Shown: one piece after another, positions 22,834-32,687 of the stretch
How the letters are laid out: each line of letters begins with the position of its first letter
Numbering within the stretch: position 1 is the stretch's first letter
Assembly: GCA_022661535.1 (NCBI GenBank)
Contig: JAKULF010000001.1
Span: 3,286,001-3,350,000 of the forward strand
DNA: 64,000 nt
Reading direction: 5' to 3'
Source of the DNA: Eutypa lata
Lineage: Eukaryota; Ascomycota; Sordariomycetes; Xylariales; Diatrypaceae
Notes under the pieces: model-generated
Database searches by the model: none
The model's input: the letters and a program-made list of their open reading frames with translations, nothing else
What the model was told of the DNA's origin: nothing
Program-made: the position numbers and the translations under genes

Positions 22834-24787
22834 ATGCTCGGGTCCAAGGTGGTATCCCTCGTGCTGCTGGGCGCAGCGGCGTGCGCCAAGTATATTGTTC
22901 CCGGCGGGAGATGGAGAGACACGGAGGGGAATCTCGTGAACGCTCACGCCGGAGGCGTAGTCCTCGAAGATGGGAAGTTCTGGTGGTTCGGCGAGTACAA
23001 GACTGAAGGCCAGGAGGAAGGTGGCGGTGTCTCTGTCTACAGCTCCGAGGACCTAGCTACGTGGGAGTTCCACGGTATTGCCTTACGTGAGTCTGCTGCA
23101 GTGTGGTATACAAGGCATAACTCTTAGTTAACACATCTCCGCAGAACCGGAAGAGGGTCACCCTTATATCTCACCCGATATGATCATCCAGCGGCCCAAA
23201 GTAGTCTACAGCGAACCTACTGGCAAATACCATGTGAGCCGGGGCAGAACTTTGGCATTCCTAGTGCAACCAATGGCAAGCTAACTCGTGGTAGATGTGG
23301 TGGCACGCCGATAACTCCACTTACGGGCTTCTTTTGCAGGGCTTAGCTACAGCTGATAAAGTTGATGGGCCTTACACGTTCGTAAATGCAACTGCTCCCC
23401 TTGGAAACTGGTCTCAAGATTTCGGCATCTTTACCGACTATAAGGATGGTCGCTCGTACGCCTTGTATTCCAATGGTGACAGTGCAGAGGGCAGAGACGT
23501 CTATCTCGCGTCTTACAACGAGGAGGTCAGCGAGCTTGAGGAGGTAGTCCACCGATTCGACAAGTTCGACCTCGAGGCGCCTACGATCATCCAGACAGAC
23601 AATAGCTACTACGCCCTGATGAGCCATAAGACCGGGTACAGGCCGAACAGTACGTGGTAGTTTTAACCTTAGCTGAGGCACTCTCTAACATCGGCAATAG
23701 ATGTTGTCGCTTTCCGTGCCGATTCACTCAGCGGACCTTGGTCACAGCCGTGGATCGTTTCGGCACTCAACACCCGAACGTTCAATTCGCAGTCTGGGTT
23801 TTCATTGAAGATCAAGGGCACCAAGAAAACGACGTATCTTTATCTAGGCGACCAGGTACAGTGAACTTTCCCACACGCTTAGGAGAGCAAGCGTGACTGA
23901 TAAAACCCGAATTTTGTGTGAAATAGTGGGACTCGAATTCGCTCTGGGAAAGCCGATACATCTGGCTGCCAGTTAACATCGACGACAAGAAGAAAACACT
24001 CGATGTCGAGTGGCACGACGTGTACGACCTGAATGTGTACGAGATGAGCAAAATGCGACCCCTAGTTTTGAGAGCTAGGTAGCGCTAACTACAAGACAGC
24101 AAAACCGGCGAGTGGAAACCCGTCAAGGGCAAGGCGTACTACGGGAAGGATGCGACGGTTCAGGGAGATGCCTTCAAGCAAGAGGCGGTAAGTGGCTTGA
24201 ACATGACAGACCCCACGCGAAAACATCACCGCTTACACCTATTTTGCAACAGAACTTTGCTAGCGAGGGTGTGATCTTAACCGGCATCTACGGCAATGAC
24301 AGCACGGTAACTTTCAGTGGGATCGAAGGCACTGGCAAGCCCCAATGGGTCTCCTTTTATTATCAGAGTAGGCTCTCCCTTGAAAGAGGTACTATCATGT
24401 CTTGTGCAGTTATGCTAACTCGGAACAGACACGGACGACATGGGCTTTGGCGATCAACGTACGTGTAACTTTTTATAATACTTAGCTTGCCTCTCTTGAC
24501 GTTTTTGCTAACAAGTAACTATCTGTTTAGCGGGAGGCAGTCCGGACCGTATTGGGGGCGCGTGGCAGCTCCGCCGCATCAGCAGCGTCGTAGTCAATGG
24601 CAAGACGGAGAACGTCGAGACCTTGTACCAGAGGGATACGCATAAGGGCATCATCCTGTCGACCCCGTTGCAACTCACGCTCGATAAGGGTCGCGCGAAT
24701 ACTATTACCATCGGAGGTCTCTTCAACGGGTTTGACTATAAAGGGGCAGATATTGATAAGATTATTGTCTACCCCTCGGAGAAATAG
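22834..24787 (+). CDS. Secreted GH43 family enzyme, exo-beta-1,3-galactanase-like (subfamily 24 type), 9 exons
   Basis: Exons 22834-23086, 23145-23233, 23295-23649, 23701-23855, 23927-24036, 24100-24187, 24253-24367, 24429-24458 and 24531-24787 join to 483 residues. Residues 1-18 are a signal peptide (MLGSKVVSLVLLGAAACA). The catalytic blade starts NAHAGGVVLEDGKFWWFGEY. It continues with RPKVVYSEPTGKY, FGIFTDYKDGRSYALYS, DLEAPTIIQ (catalytic-acid Glu at 208) and FNSQSGF (Gln at 263). In the characterised basidiomycete exo-1,3-galactanase of GH43 subfamily 24, the acid is a Glu and the base is thought to be a Gln, so Glu208 and Gln263 fit well. The C-terminal part (about 325-483), with NTDDMGFGD, resembles a CBM35-like beta-sandwich. 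Expected role: releasing galactose units from arabinogalactan side-chain backbones outside the cell. The 30-base exon 8 is set by phase only. Confidence 0.87.
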
Positions 24788-25359
24788 ACGGTATTTAATT
24801 TTGATATACATTAATACATGCTGAATTGTTAGATACAAGCTGGCCAAACTACAACCTTGAGGGCCATTGCATGTTCTAGAACTTCGATGCTTGGGGAATA
24901 TGGGAAGGAGTGACGTGGCCATGTTGGGCTACACATCAAATCTTCTCGACATATTATCTTATCCACCAATACCGGTTACGTTATTCCTGACATATTGACC
25001 AACAATGGCTATTTCCCATCAGGTTAGCAGGGTTTACATAAAAATCTGTCGGGACTGTCTGATTCATCTAGGTTGTGTGCTGCTAGTATCGTGAAATGGG
25101 ATTTAGCATGTTGGATGATATCACTACGCTAGGCTTTAAGTGCACCTCCCTCGAGATTTAGCCACCAGTAGTCAATGGTGTATTATAAAAATCGACTTCC
25201 ACGCGTTTTAGCTGAAGTCTTACACCTGACAGACAAAGTATTACAATTATTATCGGGGGCGGGGTATATGTTCTGCATGTAGTAGTAGGCAGTAATAATG
25301 TCTGCTGGTCATGTTTCATTCTGCTCAGCTCAACTAAGTAGATAATACGACCCGAAGTT
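24788..25359. other. Tail-to-tail intergenic spacer
   Basis: This lies between the 3' ends of the GH43 gene and the C2H2-like gene. No gene or repeat recognised. Confidence 0.5.
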
Positions 25360-27519
25360 TTACCCCGTCCTCAGGACAGGAGTCCAACAGGACATACATA
25401 TAAAACGTCTCAGATCGAAGGTGTCAAAGACAAGGGGATCCCGACAGTAAAAACAAAGCCGGCACATCCTAAACTCTGGTCCGCTATCGCCCATTCCCGC
25501 GGGGGTTTGCGCCATTGGCCCTGCTGACGGAGACGCGTGAATCGCATCGCGGGATGAGAGCGGCAAACGCATCAGAGGGCTCATTGCCCGCCGGTTTATA
25601 TCATCGGGGCTCAGCCCCAGCACCTTGTGCCTCAACCTAGGGGAACTGCCAAACACAACGGTTAAGACCCTCACCATCATCTCTTCGTTGGAAATTTCTG
25701 TCCCTCTCCCGGCGTAGTTCTTCACCGTCTCCAGAATCCTCCGAGTGAGAACCCTGATTTCCCCAATGATCTTAGCCTCGGAGGGATAATCTGCGAATTT
25801 GTCAGATGGAAATTTCCGCTTTGCGCGGAATGTAGAGGTACCTAGTCCTTTGACTCGAACTTACATGGAGATTCCGGGTTCATAACCCCCGTGGTCGCCA
25901 ATACGCTACAGACTGCTTTATACACCTCCAACTCGTGTGCATTGCGCTCGTGGCCTTTTGGACGCTTTCCCTTGGCTTTGCGGAAGATTTCCCCGATTTT
26001 GTCGTGCTGGCCCTGGGTCATATAGAATTTGTCTTCACCTTCACCCGGCTGCACCACGTTTGATCGGATGTGCTTCCTGTAATGCTCTCTGAAACACGGT
26101 TAGGGAATGAAAGGCAAGTTAGCTGAAAAGACTTACAAAAGGGCATTCCGATCTTGAAACTTCTTGCCATCCTCAAGAGGCGGTGCACAATTCTCGAAGA
26201 CTTGCTGATTGACGATATCCGGGTACGCATCCCAGAAAGCGCATTTAAGCCTTCCCTCGGGTGATTGATCACCGGTACCTGATGGGGACCTCTTCCTTTT
26301 GTTGCCGTGTTCACCCTCGCGACCCTTGCCCTTTCTCCCAGGAGCGTCTGTTCGTTTTCCGGAACTTGTCGGTCTGTTTGAGTTGGAAGGTGATTGGGAT
26401 GATGATCCACCAGACGCAGATTGGCTGGTGCTCCCTGCAGAGTTCGTGTGGCGACGAATGTGCTGTTGTTCAATTCCGGAAGTGAGATTGACTATTTCGG
26501 AGTTGGAAATGAGCGATTGCCGACTGGTGAACAGCCTCGGAATGCTTTCCTCGAGGTGCGCCGCAAGAGCCGGTTCGTCGGAGAAAACACGGCGAATCAC
26601 ATTCAAAAGGAGTCGTGGGTTGTTGCCAAGGTCAGCATCATCACCAGGGCCAGAATCAGATGCCAGGCTAGAGCTCGAAGCGGGGACAGAACCAGCAAAA
26701 GCGTTTGGACGCTGTGGTCGCCTGGGAAGTTGCTGCCCTGGCTTGCTGGTTGAGCTTGGTGTCAGGACCCTGTTCTGATGAGTCGAGCCTCTCGAACAGG
26801 TAGATCGTGGCGACGAAGACGAAGGCAAATAGCTGTAGGAGACTGAAGGTAGACCTGATCCCTTGTGGCCACTGTTTGATCTCGCTGGGTGTTAGTGTTA
26901 CCTTACCTAGGAACAGATCTGTACGTTGATGCGAATCACAATGCTCGTAGGGTTTCGGGAGGGTAATAAGGAGGGCCCTACGCTAATGATTGGCTATGTC
27001 TTGGCTGTTTGGACCACAACGTAACATTGTGAAGCAGACCCGTCTGCAAGAGTAAGATCAAGCAATCAGCATCTTCTTTCACATCGCAGGGAAGACTTGG
27101 AACTTACCACATTTGCGGCAGAACATGACGTATTATTGTGATTGCCGGTGATGAGAAACTTATCGTCCAAGCTATGTTTGCTCCACGCCTGGTCGAATTC
27201 GTTCAAATGCTCCAAAATCTTCGAGGGCCGCGTGGGATAGTGTTCGCCGGTGATCAGAGACTTGTAGAATGGATCTGTGGTGCTGAGCCATGTCGCAAAT
27301 TGACCCTAGATAGAGCTCTAGATCAGCAGGGCCCGAGTCCAAGGGTTACAGGGCTACTAAATGCTGCCGAGGGTCCCGCGGCAGGGGCTGTTTTAGTACT
27401 GCCTGTAGACCCGGGACGTCCCAGGTGGTAAAATCCCGTGGGGAAAAGGGTTCACAAGCCACATTGGGGAAACCGGATAACTAGGTACTTACACCATTTG
27501 GCATAGTGATATCTGCCAT
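25360..27519 (-). CDS. C2H2-like domain protein of unknown function (6 exons)
   Basis: Minus-strand exons 27519-27493, 27305-27108, 27043-26982, 26871-26137, 26088-25865 and 25790-25360 join in phase to 558 residues. The longest single frame (ending at 26137) has no ATG. The upstream exons supply MADITMPNG, then QFATWLSTTDPFYKSLITGE and EHLNEFDQAWSKHSLDDK. The third intron (GTAGGG, ACTAAC, CAG) links them; the last has GTAAGT, CTGAC and CAG. A Ser/Pro-rich, disordered and partly basic middle (KRKRSPSGTGD) precedes RLKCAFW. After that, Cys306, Cys324, His343 and His347 form a wide C2H2-like pattern (EHYRKH) resembling a recurrent fungal Cys-Cys-His-His domain. The C-terminus has a second Cys cluster (CRLCFYC, CMSC). 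A nuclear role is an inference only. An alternative reading ends the upstream part as a separate 96-residue protein at 26978. Confidence 0.6.
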
Positions 27520-29312
27520 GTTAGAAGAAAGCCAAACCCAATGCACGCCGATGGAATATTTCTTTGATGCAATGCAAGTATATTTACTATAGAGAAGGAA
27601 AAGAAGAAGGACGAGAAGGAGAAGGAGAAGGAAAAGGAAAAGTCTTCTAGGAGATTTACTGCAGTCATGAGATTCAATTACTATTTAAGACGGCATCCCT
27701 ATGTGTTCGACAAAATATCTCCAGAGCCATGGGTTTATTTTCCATGACTGCATGGGATGGGGCGATCTACAATATGCAGGTGCAGAAGACACGCCCCGGC
27801 AAGATGATTGACGAAACAATGAGCCTCTAACACACCAAATTCAACATGCCATGAAAGCACCCGTTCTTTTGCCCTTCTGGCCTGCATAAATCAATAAATA
27901 TCAACAACAGTTAACAAATAACCACATGCCAAATAACAATACGCTTAGATTTCATGGTGAATTTTTTATTATGTTTTGAAAATGCGGGTGTTATGCTGTA
28001 TACATGGTAAGATGTACAATACCAAATTAGCTGATTAGGTGTGGTTAATTATCTTGTCAACCACCTTGCCCGGACTACACCGCTTGGCCGCTTGGCAATG
28101 CCAGAACGTCAACCGAGACCGAGACGTGGCTGTGTGAAAACGTACAGACAAATCAGAGAAGACGGGACATATCTGATTTTGAGCAGTTCGGCTGAGTCGC
28201 CAGGCAGTCCCACTATATCCCAGCGCGCGATCAAAACCCGATTGGCTTGAACAATACGATGGGATCAACCTAGTGCTAATGACTACTACCATTCGATGTT
28301 GACTGCTTGTCAGGCTTGTGCAATGTGGATTGAGATCAGGTACAGACAATGTGACTTGCTCAGAAGGTGTTTAATGGTAGGATAATAAATCCTTTAATTT
28401 ACCTGAGTACCTACATGTAGGTAAGATATCACAACGTTAGTAGGTCAGTTGTCTACGTATATGTATGTAGGCGCTTGGTAGGTCCAACTACTACCTACTT
28501 AAGTACACACTTACATCTAAATACTACATATACAGGCTGACAGGTCATTGGCATGTTCTATGTAGATCCATCCCTTGTGCACAATCGATTGTTCTGATTA
28601 ATTATCTTCATCGAAACTTCGTAATGAGACCCTTGCCAGCCCTATGGGAAAGGAAATCCCATCGAGTGAAAGGTACCCAGGTACCGACGTGGCAGCATTG
28701 GCAGCAGTCAATGCCAAGGTTTGGTTTCATCAAAATTGTCTACCTACTTAATAGGTGATGATCTGCACCCATGATATCATCCTATCAAAGTCTACGTAGA
28801 ACATCAAAGCTCTCTCTCAGCACTAGTTAGCGTCCAGCTTGAACTCCTCCTCCCAGAATACGAGATTTATCTCCATGTCGTCTGTTCATCGCTGGAATAA
28901 AAGACGTCTCCTATCTTGTCTACCTAGAATAATTGATACGGCCAGTTTCAAGGAAAAAGACCTATGAAGGAGGAGAACACAGAACGGCACCGGTCTGCCA
29001 CAGTGACGTGCGCTCATCGTCGCTGTTAACATGTATCCCGCTCCTTTCTGCTATCAAATAGAGCTGACTGATATCAGTTGTTGCGTGTGGCATTCGATGA
29101 CATGGTTCGCGATGAATATCTCCATGCTCCTGGGTTTATACCCCTTGGCTTCCTTTAGCCCACTTACCCTAATATCTAATATAAGAACTCTAACAATCTT
29201 CGTTCATTGTTTTGTTGTTGGAAAAGTTCGAACTTAACCACTTACATCCATCATACTCTCCATAACTACTACGTATACCAGTATACTATCGAGGACCCTC
29301 TTCTTTACCACC
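27520..29312. other. Intergenic region between divergent genes
   Basis: No gene recognised. TACCTACATGTAGG-like palindromic words occur near 28410 and TAGGTAG-type motifs near 28480. The right part (about 28900-29312) is the probable promoter of the next gene. Confidence 0.45.
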
Positions 29313-29907
29313 ATGATGGACTCCGTATTAATCCCAAACATTGACGACCACATTGACAATGGTCAGTCACTCGCTCTAGTCATCCTGCAGGCGCCCGGCA
29401 AGCCAGCTGTCGCACGCGCCGTTCCGATCTCTCCGGAAACAACACCCGTGGATCTCATGACCTTGGTCCGCCAGGACTACTTTGGAATCCTCGGATCATT
29501 TTCGCGAAGCTTCGTATACAAACTTCGCCTAATGGTGCCGAAGGTGTCGACTGTTCTCGTCCACATCGTAAGTGTATCCCCACGTGCCTCCTCGTAGCTT
29601 TCGTCTCATGAGTATGTGTGTGATTTAGAACCCAACTCCAGCCATCAACGGCCACCAGGCTTCCATTGAGCTCCAGGGGGATGATCTGCTTCTGACCACG
29701 GCCTTCCGCAAGCCATCCGCGCTGTCGACTGTGTACCGCCAGTTGTTCTTCACGCATATCGACAGCGCCCTCGACGGTGCCCGGCATCTCCCTTCCAAGG
29801 CGATTTTCGTTCGCCTGGAAGTCAACGAGCAGGCTGTGAAGACCGCTCGCGCTCTGGCATTCCTCGGCCTGTCTGTCGGCCTCCATTTCATGGATGTGGG
29901 CAACTAA
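29313..29907 (+). CDS. Small conserved-looking protein of unknown function (2 exons)
   Basis: Exons 29313-29567 and 29629-29907 are joined across an intron with GTAAGT and TTTAG. They encode 177 residues. The ATG at 29313 (MMDSVLIPN) was chosen because the upstream sequence is not open. The protein looks globular, with alternating hydrophobic strands (LALVILQAP, TVLVHI, AIFVRLEVN) and a C-terminal helix (TARALAFLGLSVGLHFM). No signal peptide or membrane span is visible, and I do not recognise the family. Confidence 0.7.
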
Positions 29908-30362
29908 GCATGGCAATGGCTATTGGCTCAAGAACGGAGATTGGATGACTGAAGGTTGTATGAATGATGATGATGAAATGATTGGATAAGGTGGGCAAGT
30001 GTCTGGAAAGTACACATTGGTGGGGAAAGTTTGAATATTGCAATTAGAAGTCTTCACCACTCTTGTATGTCTCCATATCACTTTACATTATCGTGATTCC
30101 ATTATCATGATCAGTATCAAGAGGATAGCACATGCCAAGCAGTATGTACCTGAGATCAGCGTCTGCCGGGCCATTTAAGCTTGATCACCGTGGGGCAACC
30201 TTATTATTTATGTGCCGATCCTCTGGGGTGGAAGGGCCCGAGGGACCAGTGAGGACCCACCACCGGGACAGCCAAAATTAATATCGCCCATAAAAAGGTT
30301 CCTTGTTCAACAACTAGTAACTTAATGCTATAAAATGGAAGAATAATAGTAAATACAGGGGA
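29908..30362. other. Intergenic, left flank of the transposase relic
   Basis: ATGATG repeats lie near 29965. A G/C-rich stretch at 30215-30275 (GGGCCCGAGGGACC) may belong to the decayed element. No clear terminal inverted repeat could be paired. Confidence 0.35.
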
Positions 30363-31560
30363 TTATAGCGCTGTGCTTCTATAGTCACCTAGTTGCGCTA
30401 GCTGGCGAATCGAGCGCCTCGATCTACTGTACTTGTTAGGCTGCTGAATCTCGTCCTCCTCGTCCTCTTCGTCCTCTTTGTCTTCTTTGCCCCCGAAAGT
30501 CTCCTCGACCTCCTCTATCACTGCTCGAGTCTGGGCTACTTGTAAGGCTGGTTGGGCGGGTTTATGAGAGTTTGGATCTTGGGTTGTCGCATAGCCTTCT
30601 GCCTACTCACTACCCAATTGCCAGTCACCCTGAAACCAGACTTGATGTTATTCTCGGTCATACCCTCTTGTCTGGCCTTGGCGTCGCAGCGTATAAAGTT
30701 GGTCTTGTTGACCAGCGCGGAGTCTATTAGACAGGCCAACTTAGCCAGTTCCCATCTATAAGTGACTTTGCCGGCATTGAACACTTTATTACTTGACGGC
30801 TCGAGGCCTTGGGGGGTGCAGGTGAGGAGGAATCAAAGGTATACATTGTGCAAAAGCACAGTCATTACCTCGTTCTACTATATAATTAGCGGAACGCCCC
30901 TATACTCAAGCCATATGGCAAGCTTCATTGATTTGGCAGTCTGAGAGAGATAGTCCTTCTTAAGTCATGCGATGGCTATCTCATTGTCCATTCAGCCGTT
31001 GTCTGAACACATATAGTACCATGGGGCTATCTTCTTGGGCTCGTCTATAAACTACTGGTCTTGGAGGGCCTTACTCTTGAGTATCGTACTAGGTTCTAAC
31101 AGTTGGGCCGTTGCGGAGATGGCTTCAATGAGCGAGGCCCAGCTGCGGCTCTGATCACTCTTGAGATAAGCCCACATACTCTCGGAACTCTCCAATACCA
31201 GGCCATCAAGTCCTATTAGCGGTTAGCTGAATATTTTGTCAAGAGCCCTAGGAAGTCATATACCGAAGCTAGCCATAATGCCGCCCTTATTGACGTTATG
31301 GGTGAGCTCTGGCTTGACCCAACTATAGTCCTCCCGAATCCCGAAATACCAGTTGACGGCCTTGAGAGTGAAGCCATTGAATCGTGAGGCTTCCATTCGC
31401 CTACCAATTTTGCTGTGTACGAAACGTTTTTCTCATTACCTTCTGACCAGTGTATCTCCAGGGGCTTGGTATTGCCAGCCTTCTGCAGCAACGTAACTAC
31501 GACCACCCGGACGTGGCTATGTGATGGGGCGTAGCCTAACTTCCTTAGCGTAGTATCCAC
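30363..31560 (-). pseudogene. Degenerate pogo/Fot1-type DDE transposase
   Basis: Pieces of a fungal DDE transposase can be read in order on the minus strand, but in different frames and with stops. Near 31400 is KIGRRMEASRFNGFTLKAVN, the helix pair after the HTH_Tnp_Tc5-like DNA-binding domain. Next comes NWYFGIREDYSWVKPEL, then a remnant (HNVNKGGIMASF) where the first catalytic Asp block (N-M-D-E-K-G) would be; the Asp is gone. Near 30620 is ENNIKSGFRVTGNW, the typical C-terminal motif. An acidic tail with RRSIRQL ends at 30363. The central catalytic part is not readable. It once cut and pasted its own element; now it is inactive. Terminal repeats were not found. Confidence 0.8.
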
Positions 31561-32192
31561 TGTACTATACGCCCCTCCTGAGCAGGGGATATGCGTTGGG
31601 ATGGCCGTATAGTCTCTTCTTTTGGGCGTCTGCTGTTGAACTGGGTTGATAGATTTTCATTCTGATAGAGCTACATAGGTCTAGATTTTAGAGATGGTAA
31701 AACCGCTAATGCAGAAATTCTCCAAGCACCCTGTTCGAGAATTCCCCGAAACGGTAGAGCTATATACTTCTCAGAAATTGGTGGTGATCAGAGATGGACT
31801 TGTGGCATTTGACGTAGGTGATCGCCTCGGTATTGTCTTTCTTACTTGCTGCAAGAATGATTTATCGATTGCCAGGTTCGTATTTCGAGTGGGCCATATT
31901 ATGAGAGAACAAGTAGGTTGGGAAAGGGGTACAAGGCAGATCCTCTGACTACGAGTTCCCCAGTTGGTCATGGTATGGATGGGGAGGTGGTTCAATGTGG
32001 AGGTTATCAAGCGTTTCGGGTACGCTAATCAATTTCCATGACTGACTGCCCAACTACTCGTAGGTTACCTAGTACTATTGTGATGAGGGACGTTTGAAGC
32101 TAGTATAGAAACCACCTCAGCAGGACCTCCAGCATCGGTCTAGATGGTCCGGGTCTGACTCCAGTTCTGCAGACCCATATGGACGAAATTGA
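31561..32192. other. Spacer between transposase relic and HET fragment
   Basis: No recognisable coding sequence. An 84-codon frame at 31694-31948 has no family resemblance, and the opposite strand is equally open. Confidence 0.35.
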
Positions 32193-32687
32193 CAACGACT
32201 AGCTTCAGAATTCGATATCGATGAATCGAAGCCCACACTGCCAAGTGCCGGACCGATCAACGGCTGCCTCCATTTCTGGTCCTATACCGCTCACTTCCAA
32301 CTCTCACGGAGAAGCATGTCCACCCGAACATTCCAGTCAGAGCTAGGGGAAGGGTTGCGCAGATTCGGCATCGTGGATAGCCAAGGCGATTGGTGCGGCA
32401 CAATTGTCCTGCCCGAGGAATGGTCTGGTTCAGTGGGAGAAATCTTCGAGTTCGTTGCCGTATCGGAAGCCAGAGACTTTTCCACGGAAGAACTTGATGT
32501 GTGGACTTATTATGTGGCAGAGGAACAACATATCTCCGAGTGGTATCTCTGCCACGCACTACTGATCACCCGTAATAAGAGGAACATGGTAGCAGAACGT
32601 GCTGGACTGGCCAAAATCTATAAAAACACATTCCAGAGTGCTTCGTTTGACCCGGGAATGACATATACAGAGATAACCCTTAGTTAG
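32193..32687 (+). pseudogene. C-terminal fragment of a HET-type (heterokaryon incompatibility-like) protein
   Basis: The open frame follows a stop at 32190. It reads GPINGCLHFWSYTAHFQL and then GIVDSQGDWCGTIVLPEEW. Next come EFVAVSEARDFS, TWTYYV-like DVWTYYVAEEQ, SEWYLCHALLI and a final ITLS before the stop. This run is characteristic of the region after the HET domain in many Sordariomycete HET-type proteins (the I-S-E-A-R-x-F and W-T-Y-Y motifs). The N-terminal HET domain itself is missing, so this is a truncated remnant. It lies directly beside a transposase relic, which may explain the truncation. HET proteins act in non-self recognition and trigger cell death. An ATG at 32316 could in principle start a 123-residue product, but there is no evidence that it is used. 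Confidence 0.7.

Noticed and set aside
26978..27519. Separate three-exon gene of 96 residues ending at the TAG at 26978
   Set aside because: Possible, but then the following 231-codon frame would lack any ATG. A GTAGGG donor just before that TAG joins both in phase, so one gene is preferred.
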